Source of the DNA: CAVUPF01 sp963803755
GTDB lineage: Bacteria > Actinomycetota > Thermoleophilia > Solirubrobacterales > 70-9
Assembly (NCBI GenBank): GCA_963803755.1
Contig: CAWDNP010000007.1
Span: forward strand, 310,001 to 374,000
DNA: 64,000 nucleotides
Direction: 5' to 3'
Shown here: positions 1 to 8,739 of the stretch, in pieces
Layout: the number at the start of each line of letters is the position of its first letter
How positions within the stretch are numbered: position 1 is the first letter of the stretch
Notes under the pieces: generated by a model
Told to the model about the DNA's origin: nothing
The model's database searches: none
What the model saw: the letters and a program-made list of their open reading frames with translations, nothing else
Position numbers and translations under genes: made by a program

Positions 1-1063
1 GGCGGCGACGTCGGCGGAATCGGTGGCGAAGATTCCGGACGCATCCTTGATGACTTGTCCGAATGCCCAATAAGCGGCAGGTTCACCGTAAGGGAGCGGG
101 CGGCCACGGAGTGTCCGCCCTCCTGCGCTCTCCACACCCGCAACGAACTCCATCGTCAACCGAGTCTTGCCGATCCCTGGGGCTCCCACGAGGGTGAGGA
201 GCTGTGGATGGAGCTCGCTTGAGGATCGCGCCCACGTCCGCATGAGGAGTTCCAGCTCGATGTCTCTGCCGATGAACGGCGCCGCCGAGACCGGACGGTC
301 AGCGGGCGCCGAAATGGCAGCCTGAGCAAGCCAGGCAGGCATTGGGACCTCCTTGCCCTTCGCGAGGATCGGCCCCACCGCCTCGTAGGTAATCGCCCCT
401 GCGCTTGCAGCTTGCGTCTTCCTTGCCAACCAAGACAGCCTCAGGCGGAGCGGCAGCCTGTAGCCGGGCAGCGGTGTTCACGGCGTCGCCCATCACGGTG
501 AACTCCCGCCGCCCGGGTGGACCTACGGGGGCGAAGATCACCTCCCCCGTATTGACGCCGATACTGACACAGAGCCCGCCGAAGTCCTCCGCCTGTTCGG
601 ACGCACGCCCCTGGATCTCAAGCGCGGCGCGCACCGCCCGCTCGGAGTCATCCTCGTGAGCGACCGGGGCCCCGAACACCGCCATCAGCGCGTCGCCTAT
701 GACCTTGTCCACGGAGCCGCCGAAGCGCTCGACGACTCCGCCCATCTCGCTCATGCACCGATCGAGCATCGACCGGATCTCCTCTGGGTCAGTGCGCTCC
801 GACAGCGCCGTAAATCCCGACAGATCAGCGAACATGACGGTCACCCATCGCCTTTCCCCATCTATGCTGTCGGCGGAGCCCGATGGAGATGCAGCGCTGT
901 TATCGCATGCAGCGCCACATGCTCCGCAGAAGTGAAACCCGAGTGGATTGTCTTCACCGCACGCGGCGCACGTGCGGCTGAGGGCAGCCGCGCAGTGCCC
1001 GCAGAAGCGCTGTTCGGCCTCGTTAACCTCACCGCAGCTGGGGCAACAGGCCTTCTCAGCCAA
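1..1063 (-). CDS. Zinc-ribbon adenylate/guanylate cyclase-ATPase protein, partial and frameshifted
   Basis: The gene reads leftwards off the window edge. The N-terminus has two CxxC zinc-ribbon knuckle pairs, then a class III nucleotidyl cyclase domain with the metal-binding aspartate in MFADLSGFTALSE, the second in VIGDALMA, and the transition-state pair in VNTAARL, so this copy looks catalytically complete. Near positions 390-425 the frame changes by one base. The continuation to position 1 reads on as an AAA/STAND ATPase with Walker A GAPGIGKTRL. The start is TTG at 1063. The shift is either a sequencing indel or a real inactivation that would separate the cyclase from its ATPase. Domain identity is strong; integrity is unknown. 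Confidence 0.8.
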
Positions 1064-1350
1064 GGCCTAATCCCCTATCGGGGCGCTGGCTTGAGGGTTC
1101 GAGTCCATTTCGCGGAGGCTGTCGCGCAAAGCGCGTCGGTGGCGCTAAGGGTTTGGGAGGTTAGCCACCTCCAACGGAGATCGCTTCTCGGAACGTTCGG
1201 CAGGCGTCCGCTCCGCTCACGCAGAAGCGCAAGGCATTCGACACTCAAACGACCGGGCAGATTCTGACTAAGGCGAACCGCTGCCAGGCCGAGGGACGGG
1301 CAAGGCTGCGCGAGCTGGCGGATCGTTGAATCTCTACCGGCAACCAGCGT
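1064..1350. other. Intergenic stretch holding a relic of the dispersed repeat
   Basis: No convincing gene is seen. Positions 1270-1320 resemble the right half of the dispersed repeat at 2211-2256 (both read as a short arginine/glutamate-rich C-terminal-like peptide beginning with asparagine-arginine-cysteine). It may be the last remnant of a lost gene. Confidence 0.5.
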
Positions 1351-1851
1351 TCAGTCGGCCTCGACAACGCCGAAGCGATCATCAAAGGTGTCTTGCTCCT
1401 CGACGGCGATCGCCTGGGCGAAGCGGCTCGCGGTGACCGTGAAGCGGTCGAGGAAGCCGACGCTGCCGAGCAGGACCAGGCCGAAGCTGTGCCAGCCCTC
1501 GACGAACCCGACCAGGGTCTCCCACTGACGCAGTTCGTCGGGACCAATGTCATGGTGGTGCAGGCGCACGACGACGGTCTTATAGCGAGCGGTCACGGTT
1601 CGCCCGCCGACCGCGTGTCGCTCCTCGCCCTGATTCTCGACGAGGTCGAGGCCCAGCTCCTCGGCCAGCAGGTCGCTGGCGAGGACTCCGTCGGCACCGG
1701 TGTCGATCAGGCCCTCCAGCTCCGGTGTCGATGCGCCGGCGGCAGCAAGGGAGACGGGCACGAACGGGCGGAAGACGGACTGGCCGAGGCGCGTGTGCTG
1801 AGGATCCTCCCGGTAAGGGTAGAGCCAGGGAAGCGGCTGGCGCTCAGCCAA
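1351..1851 (-). CDS. Retropepsin-like aspartic protease domain protein
   Basis: The 166-residue protein carries the motif LIDTGADGVLASDLLAEELG near residues 47-66. The DTGA core followed by a hydrophobic helix is the signature of clan AA retropepsin-like aspartic proteases, which act as homodimers with one catalytic aspartate per subunit. No signal peptide or membrane segment is visible, so it is probably cytoplasmic. The TTG start at 1851 overlaps the end of the upstream DUF5678 gene by 8 bases, so the two are probably translationally coupled. The substrate is unknown. The gene lies among toxin-antitoxin modules and may share their mobility. Confidence 0.7.
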   Translation of the reverse strand: MAERQPLPWLYPYREDPQHTRLGQSVFRPFVPVSLAAAGASTPELEGLIDTGADGVLASDLLAEELGLDLVENQGEERHAVGGRTVTARYKTVVVRLHHHDIGPDELRQWETLVGFVEGWHSFGLVLLGSVGFLDRFTVTASRFAQAIAVEEQDTFDDRFGVVEAD

Positions 1852-2035
1852 GGCCGACGTAGATCGGCTCGTCCGTGTAGGGGACGCGACCGCCGACTAC
1901 CACGTGGTCGAGCTTGCGGGCCTTCTCCAATACGACCTTCAAGTCCTCGTCGGCGATCACGACATCGCCGGTCCGCGTGTCGGTCGCCACGTACTTGCCC
2001 TCATAGCCGGTGAAATCGGTGCGGATCGGTTTCAT
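1844..2035 (-). CDS. DUF5678 small protein
   Basis: This 63-residue protein matches the DUF5678 pattern: a glycine-lysine-tyrosine core (YEGKYVATD), then a helical segment, then a short beta-rich tail (DEPIYVGLG). The function of the family is unknown. I chose the ATG at 2035 because upstream in-frame sequence is low-complexity and out of character. It is the first gene of a coupled pair with the retropepsin-like gene. The size ratio and overlap resemble an antitoxin-toxin pair, but no such activity is established and I do not claim it. Confidence 0.7.
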   Translation of the reverse strand: MKPIRTDFTGYEGKYVATDTRTGDVVIADEDLKVVLEKARKLDHVVVGGRVPYTDEPIYVGLG

Positions 2036-2181
2036 GCGCAAGCCGATGATACCCGCGCGGTCCCCGGTAACCCATCGCTGCGAGACCCCCAGCGCCCCGA
2101 ACTGAGCGCCGCATCCCCCGTGGCGCTTGACGGGCAGAGGCAGCCTATGGGCGCTTGCGCTCGGACTTACAGAGAGTGATC

Positions 2182-2256
2182 GGGCCAAACAATTGACGCC
2201 AGACCAAAGTGAACCGCTGCCTGGTCGAGGGACGGGCGGCGCTGCGGGAGTTGGCG
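2182..2256 (+). repeat. Dispersed repeat copy A
   Basis: The core at 2182-2210 (begins GGGCCAAACAATTGACG) is almost identical to 3913-3938 and, inverted, to 19384-19412. The part after the core, 2211-2256, is related to 1270-1320. It sits just beyond the 3' end of the PIN toxin gene to its right. Confidence 0.7.
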
Positions 2257-2302
2257 TGCGGCGATTTAGGACTGAGGCGATGACGTCGAGCGCGGATCGG
2301 GA

Positions 2303-2677
2303 TTACTCCCAGACCACCGTCACGTCGTAGTCGGCAAACGACGGGTCCGCCGTGACCACCGGCAGGTGCTCGACCTGGGCCTGGGCGATCAGGAGGCGAT
2401 CGAAGGGGTCAGCGTGGCGGGGGGCAGGCAGAGCTCGCACCTGCCAAGCATGCTCGGCGCTCACCGGCAGCAGATCGAAGCCGAGCTGCTCGACTCGCTG
2501 CGGCAGATCCTCGGGCGCCTCAAGCTTGCCGAGAGCGCTCTTGATGGCGATCTCCCACAGCGAGGCGGTGCTGACCACTGCCCCCTCTTCGATTCTCGCC
2601 CGCAGCGTCGGCGAGATTCGTCGTTTGTCGCCGGCAACGAACCAGAGCAAGGCATGAGAATCGAGCAGCAACCTCAA
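2303..2677 (-). CDS. PIN-domain toxin, VapC type
   Basis: The 124-residue protein has the PIN nuclease layout: N-terminal LLLDSHALLW with the first acidic residue, a central ASLWEIAIK with the conserved glutamate, and C-terminal DPFDRLLIAQA and TADPSF segments with the remaining acidic residues. PIN toxins of this type are Mg-dependent ribonucleases that cut tRNA or other RNA. The TTG start at 2677 overlaps the antitoxin stop by 4 bases (TTGA), giving tight coupling. All expected acidic residues are visible, so the toxin should be intact. Confidence 0.9.
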   Translation of the reverse strand: MRLLLDSHALLWFVAGDKRRISPTLRARIEEGAVVSTASLWEIAIKSALGKLEAPEDLPQRVEQLGFDLLPVSAEHAWQVRALPAPRHADPFDRLLIAQAQVEHLPVVTADPSFADYDVTVVWE

Positions 2678-2955
2678 TCTTGGTCAGCGCCGGTGCGCTC
2701 GGTCGGGAAGATCTCGCTTTCTTCGAACATCTTCGCGATTTCCTTGTCGACCTTCTTCATCTCCTCGTCGGAGACCATCCAGATCTCACCCTTCATCGAG
2801 CCGAAGCCCCGCACCCCGCCGCGCTTTTTCAGCGGGACAATGCGGGCGACTGGCTCAGAACCACGACGCACCACGATCTCCTCCCCCGCCTCAGCGCGGC
2901 GCACGAGCTTGGAGAACTGCGTCTTGGCCTCGTGGATGGTGACGCTCTCGGCCAT
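2674..2955 (-). CDS. Phd/YefM-type antitoxin
   Basis: The 93-residue protein begins with the typical Phd/YefM fold sequence, TIHEAKTQFSKLVRRAEAGE, followed by a beta segment with EIVVRRGSEPVARIVPL. The charged C-terminal third (lysine/glutamate-rich) is the usual toxin-neutralising tail. It precedes and overlaps the PIN toxin. Upstream, an inverted repeat at 2982-3003 lies 27 bases before the ATG and could be its autoregulatory operator. Confidence 0.9.
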   Translation of the reverse strand: MAESVTIHEAKTQFSKLVRRAEAGEEIVVRRGSEPVARIVPLKKRGGVRGFGSMKGEIWMVSDEEMKKVDKEIAKMFEESEIFPTERTGADQD

Positions 2956-2981
2956 CGGCTCAAGATACCAAGGTTAGTCCA

Positions 2982-3003
2982 CATGGTCCACTACTCGACC
3001 ATG
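2982..3003. promoter_or_regulatory. Inverted repeat, candidate antitoxin operator
   Basis: CATGGTC at 2982-2988 and GACCATG at 2997-3003 form perfect 7-base arms with an 8-base spacer, between two divergent toxin-antitoxin modules. Type II antitoxins normally bind such palindromes to repress their own promoter. Which module it serves is an inference; the leftward one is nearer. Confidence 0.45.
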
Positions 3004-3025
3004 AGACAACACGATGAAGCGACGT

Positions 3026-3041
3026 GTATCACGTGTGATAC
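3026..3041 (+). promoter_or_regulatory. 7-2-7 palindrome upstream of rightward antitoxin
   Basis: GTATCAC at 3026-3032 and GTGATAC at 3035-3041 form perfect 7-base arms with a 2-base spacer, ending 9 bases before the ATG at 3051. The same 7-2-7 layout recurs before the antitoxin at 26364. It is a likely autoregulatory operator and overlaps where a -10 element would lie if the mRNA were leaderless. Confidence 0.55.
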
Positions 3042-3050
3042 GCTACTCAT

Positions 3051-3284
3051 ATGTCTAAGGTCAGCATCAGAGACCTGCGCAACCATGGCGGTGAGGTGAT
3101 CGACCGTGCCGCGCGCGGCGAGCGGATCACCATCACGCGTTCGGGCAGGGCGGTCGCCGAGCTGCGCGCGGTGCGCCCTTCGCTCTCGGTCGAAGGCCTT
3201 TTGACCCGTTGGCGTCGCCTGCCAGCCGTGGACCCTGTAGCCCTGCGTGCTGACGTCGACCACCTGCTCGACGCCCGTCTGTGA
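3051..3284 (+). CDS. Phd/YefM-type antitoxin
   Basis: The 77-residue protein starts SKVSIRDLRNHGGEVIDRAA and continues with GERITITRSGRAVAEL, the standard Phd/YefM N-terminal DNA-binding fold. The short C-terminal arm would wrap the toxin. No Shine-Dalgarno sequence is visible; the operator-like palindrome sits only 9 bases upstream, compatible with a leaderless transcript. It overlaps the PIN toxin gene by 4 bases. Confidence 0.9.
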   Translation: MSKVSIRDLRNHGGEVIDRAARGERITITRSGRAVAELRAVRPSLSVEGLLTRWRRLPAVDPVALRADVDHLLDARL

Positions 3285-3721
3285 GCGAGGTGCCTACACC
3301 GGCCGAGGCGCTACCTCCAGCTCGCGGGGTCCTCGACACCTCCACCGTGATCCTTCTACAGCGCATCACGGATCCGACGACGCTGCCTGCCGAGCCGCTT
3401 ATCACCGCCGTCACCCTCGCTGAGCTCGCGATTGGCCCGCTCGTCGCTGCCAAAGAGAGTGAGCGAGCGGTGCGCCAGGCCCACCTCCAGCAGGCTGAGG
3501 GCGATTTCGACCCCCTGCCGTTCGATGCAGACGCCGCCCGTGCCTTCGGGCGAGTTGCCGCCTCGCTGAGGAGGGCCGGTCGCAAGGCGACTGCGCGCGC
3601 CTACGACGCGATGATCGCCGCCACAGCCCTTTCCAACGAACTTCCGATCTACACTTGCAACCCAGACGACTTCAGTGGAATCGACGGGCTCGAGGTGGTC
3701 GCCGTGCCCGTGCCAGAGTGA
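3281..3721 (+). CDS. PIN-domain toxin, VapC type
   Basis: The 146-residue protein has the PIN acidic residues in GVLDTSTVILLQ, in the LAELAIGP segment and in AYDAMIAATA near the C-terminus, followed by TCNPDDFSGI. The roughly 17 residues before the PIN core are a slight N-terminal extension; the GTG start at 3281 is fixed by the 4-base GTGA overlap with the antitoxin stop. A putative site-specific ribonuclease toxin paired with the upstream antitoxin. Confidence 0.9.
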   Translation: MSEVPTPAEALPPARGVLDTSTVILLQRITDPTTLPAEPLITAVTLAELAIGPLVAAKESERAVRQAHLQQAEGDFDPLPFDADAARAFGRVAASLRRAGRKATARAYDAMIAATALSNELPIYTCNPDDFSGIDGLEVVAVPVPE

Positions 3722-4051
3722 GGCGTCCGGGAGAAGCGGCCTGGCGCTGCCATCGTGCGCTCCGGCCAACTGCTTCAGCGTCAGGGGGCAGGTGCACGGG
3801 CTGCTCTGGCGCGCACTGGAGCGCATCAGCTCCATTACCGGGCAGGGCGCTGATCGTTTTTTGAAACTCGCTTACAGCGACCTGAATTGGGCCAAACAAT
3901 CGAGCATGATCCCCAAACAATTGACGCCAGACCAAAGTCAACCGCCGCATCGCTGAGGGCCGCGCCCGGATGCGGGAGATGCGGCGGGCGTGAGGAAGTT
4001 CCACGCCACTCAGCCCGAACCGCGCCCGACGCTAGAGTCACGGAGCATCGA
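3722..4051. other. Intergenic stretch dominated by dispersed repeat copy B
   Basis: No gene is seen. It contains the dispersed repeat (3889-3938) and an arginine-rich open segment up to about 3993 that looks like the end of a lost coding sequence. Confidence 0.5.
3889..3938 (+). repeat. Dispersed repeat copy B with internal partial duplication
   Basis: A partial unit at 3889-3900 (GGGCCAAACAAT) is followed by a nearly complete unit at 3913-3938 that matches 2185-2210 base for base. The flanking 3880-3888 sequence also matches the flank of copy C at 19413-19421. The internal duplication suggests unequal recombination or repeated insertion at this site. Confidence 0.65.
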
Positions 4052-4285
4052 ATGAGCTCTGCGGGCGCCGATCTACTGCAACCCCCGCTCAGCGGCGGTC
4101 CGCCCGAGCGCCAGCGGTTTGCCTCGGCGCTTGCCCTGCTGCGCAACTCCGATCCGAGCTTCGCCGAGGCTTCGGTGCTTTACCCCGACGACATGGGCGA
4201 GTGGCAAGCGGCGGTCTACCTGCTCACGGGATGCGAGGAGGTATCGAGCGCCGTCGGCGGAGCTCAAGCGAGGACGCGGTTATGA
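4052..4285 (+). CDS. Small hypothetical protein
   Basis: The 77-residue frame starts at ATG 4052 with GGAG 7 bases upstream. Its middle part contains EASVLYPDDMGEWQAAVYLL, which reads like a folded conserved protein rather than noise. The last dozen residues (from SSAVGGAQ) look out of character, so the true C-terminus may have been lost by a frameshift; the gene runs 6 bases into the convergent ABC transporter gene. Function unknown. Confidence 0.5.
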   Translation: MSSAGADLLQPPLSGGPPERQRFASALALLRNSDPSFAEASVLYPDDMGEWQAAVYLLTGCEEVSSAVGGAQARTRL

Positions 4286-6112
4286 GGTGATGTTGCGATA
4301 GAGATGCACCGCGATCATGAAAAACACTAGGAAGATTCCCGCTGACCACGCGAGCGACTGCCACACCCAATTGTGCACCGGTTCGCCCTGAAGAAGGGCG
4401 CGCACCGCGTTGATCGTGATGCTGACCGGTTGATGCCGAGCAAATGGTTGCAACCAACCGGGCATGGTTGAAACCGGCACGATCGCCGAGCTGGCGAATA
4501 CAAGGACAAAGAAAGGCAGTATGCCGGCGACCTGGGCGGTTTCAGGGTCCTTTGTAACCAAGCCGATGGTGGCATAGACCCAGGAAAAGCTGTATCCGAA
4601 GACGATCACTATCGCCAAGCCGCTGATGATGGCGCCGAAGCTGCCATGGAAACTGAACCCCACGAGCAACCCCAAGGCGATCATCAGGGCCAGCGAGAAC
4701 AGGCTGCGGTTGAGGTCGGCGAGGGTGCGGCCCGCGAGGACGGCCGAGCGGGCCATAGGCAGGCTGCGGAAACGGTCAATGATGCCGCTGCGTAGGTCAT
4801 CTGCCAAGCCGATCGCCGTGGCCATCCCGCCGATCATCACGGCCTCGATAAAGACGGCAGGGACGATGTAGTCGACATAGCTGCCGCCGGGAATGTGGAT
4901 CGCGCCGCCCAAGACGTAGCGGAAGAGGACGAGCAGCAATGCCGGTTGGAGTGCCGAGATCACCAGCAACCGCGGGTTGCGCACTATCCGCAGGAGGTTG
5001 CGTTTGGCGACGCCTCCGGTGTCGCAAACGGCCGCCCTGCTCGGCCGCGGCGCACGCGCGAGCGTGGGCCGCTTATCGCTGGCTGCTCGTTGAGTGCCGG
5101 GACGTGTCGCGCGGGGTGAGCCGTGATCGGCTTGCGCGCTGGCGAGTTGGCGGCTGCCCCCGTTGCCCGTAAGTGACAGGAACACATCGTCGAGTGAGGG
5201 GTGGCGGATGCCGAGGTCCTCGAGGACGATGCCGTCTTCTTGCAAACGCTGGCCGGCGGCTATAAGCACCTTCGTGGCGCCCTTGGTCGGCACACTCACC
5301 CGGCGCTGATCGGGATCGGTGCGAGGAGCGCCCTGCCCAAGCTCTGCGATCAGCGCAGCGGCCCGATCGAGGTCGCCCGGACTTGCCACGCGGGCTTCGA
5401 GCACATCACCGCCCATCTGGTCCTTGAGCTCAGCGGCAGTCCCCTGAGCAACAACCATGCCAGCGTCGATCACGACTATGCGGTGGGCGAGGTGCTCGGC
5501 CTCCTCCATGTACTGGGTCGTCAGTAACACGGTCGTACCAGCGGCGACGAGCTCTTCGATGAAGCGCCAAACATCGTTGCGAGTGCGCGGATCAAGGCCG
5601 GTCGTCGGCTCATCCAGAAACAGGACCCGTGGGCGGCCAATCAGGCTGGCGCCGACGTCAAGGCGGCGGCGCATCCCCCCCGAGTAAGTCTTGACGAGCT
5701 TATCGGCAGCGTCTGTGAGCGAAAAGCGCTCCAGCACATCGAGGGCCTGAGAGCGGCGCTCGGCCTTGCTCAGGTGATAGAAGAGCCCGACCAGCTCGAG
5801 GTTCTCCCGTCCGGTCAACAGCTCGTCGACGGCCGCAAACTGGCCGGTGAGCCCGATCATCGAACGCAACCTCCCGGCATCCGCAACAACATCGAATCCC
5901 GCGACCCTGGCGTGGCCGCGGTCGGGCTTCAGCAGCGTTGCAAGGATTCGCACCAGGGTCGTCTTGCCCGCGCCGTTGGGACCGAGCAGAGCGAGCACCC
6001 TGCCCTCCTCGGCGACGAGGTCAACCCCGGCGAGCGCCTGGGTTGACCCGAACCGCTTGGCCACCGCCTCCACCTCGATCATCGGTTCAGTCATATCGAC
6101 ATGACGAGCCAC
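4280..6112 (-). CDS. Fused DrrA-DrrB-type ABC exporter (ATPase plus permease)
   Basis: The 610-residue protein has an N-terminal ABC ATPase (Walker A GPNGAGKTT near residue 44, signature YSGGMRRRLD, Walker B VLFLDEPTTGLDP, and the DrrA-specific C-terminal region to about residue 320). A basic low-complexity linker follows, then an ABC-2 permease of about six membrane segments (about residues 370-610). In most actinomycetes DrrA and DrrB are separate proteins exporting hydrophobic drugs. Start: GTG 6112 lies 2 bases from the upstream kinase stop; ATG 6094 is an equally plausible start. Co-transcription with the sensor kinase is likely from the spacing. Confidence 0.88.
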   Translation of the reverse strand: MARHVDMTEPMIEVEAVAKRFGSTQALAGVDLVAEEGRVLALLGPNGAGKTTLVRILATLLKPDRGHARVAGFDVVADAGRLRSMIGLTGQFAAVDELLTGRENLELVGLFYHLSKAERRSQALDVLERFSLTDAADKLVKTYSGGMRRRLDVGASLIGRPRVLFLDEPTTGLDPRTRNDVWRFIEELVAAGTTVLLTTQYMEEAEHLAHRIVVIDAGMVVAQGTAAELKDQMGGDVLEARVASPGDLDRAAALIAELGQGAPRTDPDQRRVSVPTKGATKVLIAAGQRLQEDGIVLEDLGIRHPSLDDVFLSLTGNGGSRQLASAQADHGSPRATRPGTQRAASDKRPTLARAPRPSRAAVCDTGGVAKRNLLRIVRNPRLLVISALQPALLLVLFRYVLGGAIHIPGGSYVDYIVPAVFIEAVMIGGMATAIGLADDLRSGIIDRFRSLPMARSAVLAGRTLADLNRSLFSLALMIALGLLVGFSFHGSFGAIISGLAIVIVFGYSFSWVYATIGLVTKDPETAQVAGILPFFVLVFASSAIVPVSTMPGWLQPFARHQPVSITINAVRALLQGEPVHNWVWQSLAWSAGIFLVFFMIAVHLYRNITS

Positions 6113-6113
6113 T

Positions 6114-7871
6114 TCAGCGGAGACCGGCGGAGCGCTTGTCTACCTCGCTCCTCTTATGTGGGTCCGCGGCATCGCGACTGTCGTCGCGATGCCGCGCAGG
6201 CAGCGTTGCCTCGATCATGGTCCCGGCGCCCAGCTCGCTCCTTACCTCCAACGCACCCCCCGCCAGTGCCACCCGCTCGCTCATCCCTCGCAGCCCGAAA
6301 CCGTCGGTCTCACCGTCGGGGTCAAACCCACTTCCATCGTCTTCTATCTGCACCCGGATGCTCTCTTCGGCCTCGCTCACCTTGACCGTCGCGCGCTCGA
6401 CACCGGCATGCTTCACCACGTTGTTCAGCGCCTCCTGGACCAGTCGATAGATCGTGTCCTCGACCTGGTTGAAGAGGCGGGTCGGGTGGCGGCCGGCCTC
6501 ATAGTCGAGGTCGGCCCGGAGCTCGACATCGAGTACCTCCCCCCAGCTCAGCCGCTCGACCAGCGCCTCCAGCGCCGCTGCAAGCCCCAGCTCGTCGAGA
6601 GTCGGCGGGCGCAGGTCGGCGATCAGCCTCCGCATCTCGGCAATCGTGTGGTCGACCCGCTCGATCGCCTGGGAGAGCAGCTCGTCCATTTCGCCTTCGG
6701 TTCTTCCCTGGCGGGCGGTGGAGAGGAGGACCCGCAGCCCGCCCATGCTCTGAAGCGCCTCGTCGTGCAGCTCCCGGGCCCAGCGGCCACGCTCGCGCTC
6801 GGCCGCTTCGATGTTTTCACTGATCCTCTGCTCAGCGACAGACTGCGCGGTCGCGACGGCAGTCGCGGCGCTGGCGGCGAAGCTTTCCAAGAGTCGCTGG
6901 TCTTCGGGGCTGAATTCCGCCCCACCTTCGTGATCGAAGGCATTGAGAACTCCAAGCGCAGTCCCTCGGTAGATGAGCGGCACGAACAACCCCGTCTGCG
7001 CGTGGATCCGATGGCCAAGTGCGAAGCGCAGGTGGTCACTGACATTCGCGAGCCGCTCTGCGCGGCGGGTAGCGATCACGTGCCCGCTGATCGACATCTT
7101 GAGCTTGGCGCGCTCCCCGAGCAGATCTTGTGGGAACTCGCCCGCGGCAGCGACGACGACGATGTCTTCGCCTTCGCGCAGGAGAATCAGCATCGAGCGC
7201 GCCTCGACCAGGGCCCGCCCCCGCTTGACGATGGTCTCCAGGATCCGGTCGAGATCGGTCTCTCCGCCGACGGCGCGGGCGATCTCGGCGGTGGCCTCGA
7301 GGCTGCGGACGGCGCGCTCCATCTCATCGCGTTGGCTCTCAACGCGGTGGTAGAGCCGCGCGTTTTCTACTGCTATCGCCGCCCAGCTGGCGAGGATCGA
7401 CACCGATTGCTCGTCGGCCTCGTCGAAGCCGCCGCCCGCCTTCTCGGCCAGGTAGAGGTTGCCCCAGGCCTCGCCGCGGATCACGATCGGCACGCCGAGG
7501 AAGCTAGTCATTGGCGGGTGGCCGGGAGGGAACCCGTAGGAGCGGGGGTGATCACCGACGTTTCGGAGTCGCAGCGGCTCAGGGTGCTCGATCAGGAGGC
7601 CGAGCACTCCGTGCCCGCGGGGCAGGCTGCCGATCGCCTCCCTGGTCTTCTCGTCGATCCCGCGGGTGATGAAGCGCTCCAGCCCCTGCCGGTCGCTGTC
7701 GAGCACTCCCAGCGCCGCGTAGCGGGCGCCAGTCAGCTCGCAGGCGACTTCCAAGACACGGTCGAATACCGCCTCGGAGTCGAGCTCAGCCATCAGGTTG
7801 GGGCCGACCTCGATCAGCCCATGGAGCCGGGACTCATCGAGTGCGCCACTTGGTTGGGAGTCCCTCGCCAC
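6114..7871 (-). CDS. GAF-domain sensor histidine kinase (NarL/DevS-like)
   Basis: The 585-residue soluble protein has two tandem GAF domains (about residues 35-175 and 215-350) for ligand, redox or gas sensing, then a HisKA_3 dimerisation domain with the phospho-acceptor histidine in RELHDEALQS near residue 370. A HATPase domain follows, with N-box EALNNVVKHA and G-box DDGSGFD. No membrane segments are seen, so it senses a cytoplasmic signal. This layout is that of DevS/DosS-type kinases, though heme ligands cannot be confirmed. The response regulator is divergent, 157 bases away, and is the obvious partner. The ABC exporter gene follows directly. Confidence 0.88.
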   Translation of the reverse strand: MARDSQPSGALDESRLHGLIEVGPNLMAELDSEAVFDRVLEVACELTGARYAALGVLDSDRQGLERFITRGIDEKTREAIGSLPRGHGVLGLLIEHPEPLRLRNVGDHPRSYGFPPGHPPMTSFLGVPIVIRGEAWGNLYLAEKAGGGFDEADEQSVSILASWAAIAVENARLYHRVESQRDEMERAVRSLEATAEIARAVGGETDLDRILETIVKRGRALVEARSMLILLREGEDIVVVAAAGEFPQDLLGERAKLKMSISGHVIATRRAERLANVSDHLRFALGHRIHAQTGLFVPLIYRGTALGVLNAFDHEGGAEFSPEDQRLLESFAASAATAVATAQSVAEQRISENIEAAERERGRWARELHDEALQSMGGLRVLLSTARQGRTEGEMDELLSQAIERVDHTIAEMRRLIADLRPPTLDELGLAAALEALVERLSWGEVLDVELRADLDYEAGRHPTRLFNQVEDTIYRLVQEALNNVVKHAGVERATVKVSEAEESIRVQIEDDGSGFDPDGETDGFGLRGMSERVALAGGALEVRSELGAGTMIEATLPARHRDDSRDAADPHKRSEVDKRSAGLR

Positions 7872-8028
7872 TTCAGCGCCACCTTCGACTCATCGCTTGG
7901 CCCGCATGCTAGTGCGCCGGCTGCCGATTGGCCCAGGCAAGCCCGACTGGACTAAGACAGTAATGGCCCGACGAGAGAAGCGGGAAAACACGGATGCTCA
8001 AAGCGGCACTGCACGCTTAGATGGGTAC

Positions 8029-8739
8029 ATGAACCTGCGCCGCGATGACGCTGAAGGCAAAGGTAACCTGATCGCGATGCCCACCGCACGCGCCTCAGAG
8101 GGCCCGGGCGCTGATACGACGACGATCGTCCTGGCGGACGACCACACCGTCGTGCGCAGGGCCCTGCGGATGCTGCTCGAGGCCGAGTCCGACTTCGAGG
8201 TCCTCGCCGAGGCGGGCGATGCCGACACGGCCGTCCGCTACGTGCGAGGGCACAAGCCGACGGTGCTGATCCTCGATCTCAACATGCCGGGCCGCTCGAG
8301 CCTGGAGGCATTGCCGGACATCCAGGAGGCCTCCCCTGCGACCGAGATCGTCGTCCTGACGATGCAGAACGAGCCGGCCTTCGCTCGCAAGGCGCTGCAG
8401 GCCGGGGTGCGCGGCTACGTGCTGAAGGATGCCGCCGACACGGAGCTGGTGCAGGCGGTGCGCACCGCCGCCGCAGGCGACACCTACCTGCAACCGGCGC
8501 TCGGCGCGCGACTGGCATCTGAGCCGGACTCCGACCGCGCCGACGGCCTCAGCGAGCGCGAGCGCGAGGTGCTGCGCCTGATCGCGTTGGGCCACACCAA
8601 TGCGGAGATCGCCGAGCAGCTCTTCCTCAGCATCCGCACGGTGGAGAGCCACCGTGCCCACATCCTGCAGAAGCTGCGGCTCTCCAGCCGGGCTGAGCTG
8701 GTCCGCTACGCGCTCGAGCGCGGCATCGTCGAGACCTGA
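8029..8739 (+). CDS. NarL/FixJ-family response regulator
   Basis: The N-terminal receiver domain has the acidic pair in IVLADDHTVV and the phospho-acceptor aspartate in LILDLNMPG. The C-terminal LuxR helix-turn-helix has GLSEREREVLRLIALG and NAEIAEQLFLSIRTVESH. It is 236 residues from ATG 8029; ATG 8077 is an alternative that would shorten a non-conserved leader. Divergent from the GAF kinase, it presumably receives its phosphate and may control this locus and the stress and energy genes to the right. Confidence 0.9.
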   Translation: MNLRRDDAEGKGNLIAMPTARASEGPGADTTTIVLADDHTVVRRALRMLLEAESDFEVLAEAGDADTAVRYVRGHKPTVLILDLNMPGRSSLEALPDIQEASPATEIVVLTMQNEPAFARKALQAGVRGYVLKDAADTELVQAVRTAAAGDTYLQPALGARLASEPDSDRADGLSEREREVLRLIALGHTNAEIAEQLFLSIRTVESHRAHILQKLRLSSRAELVRYALERGIVET

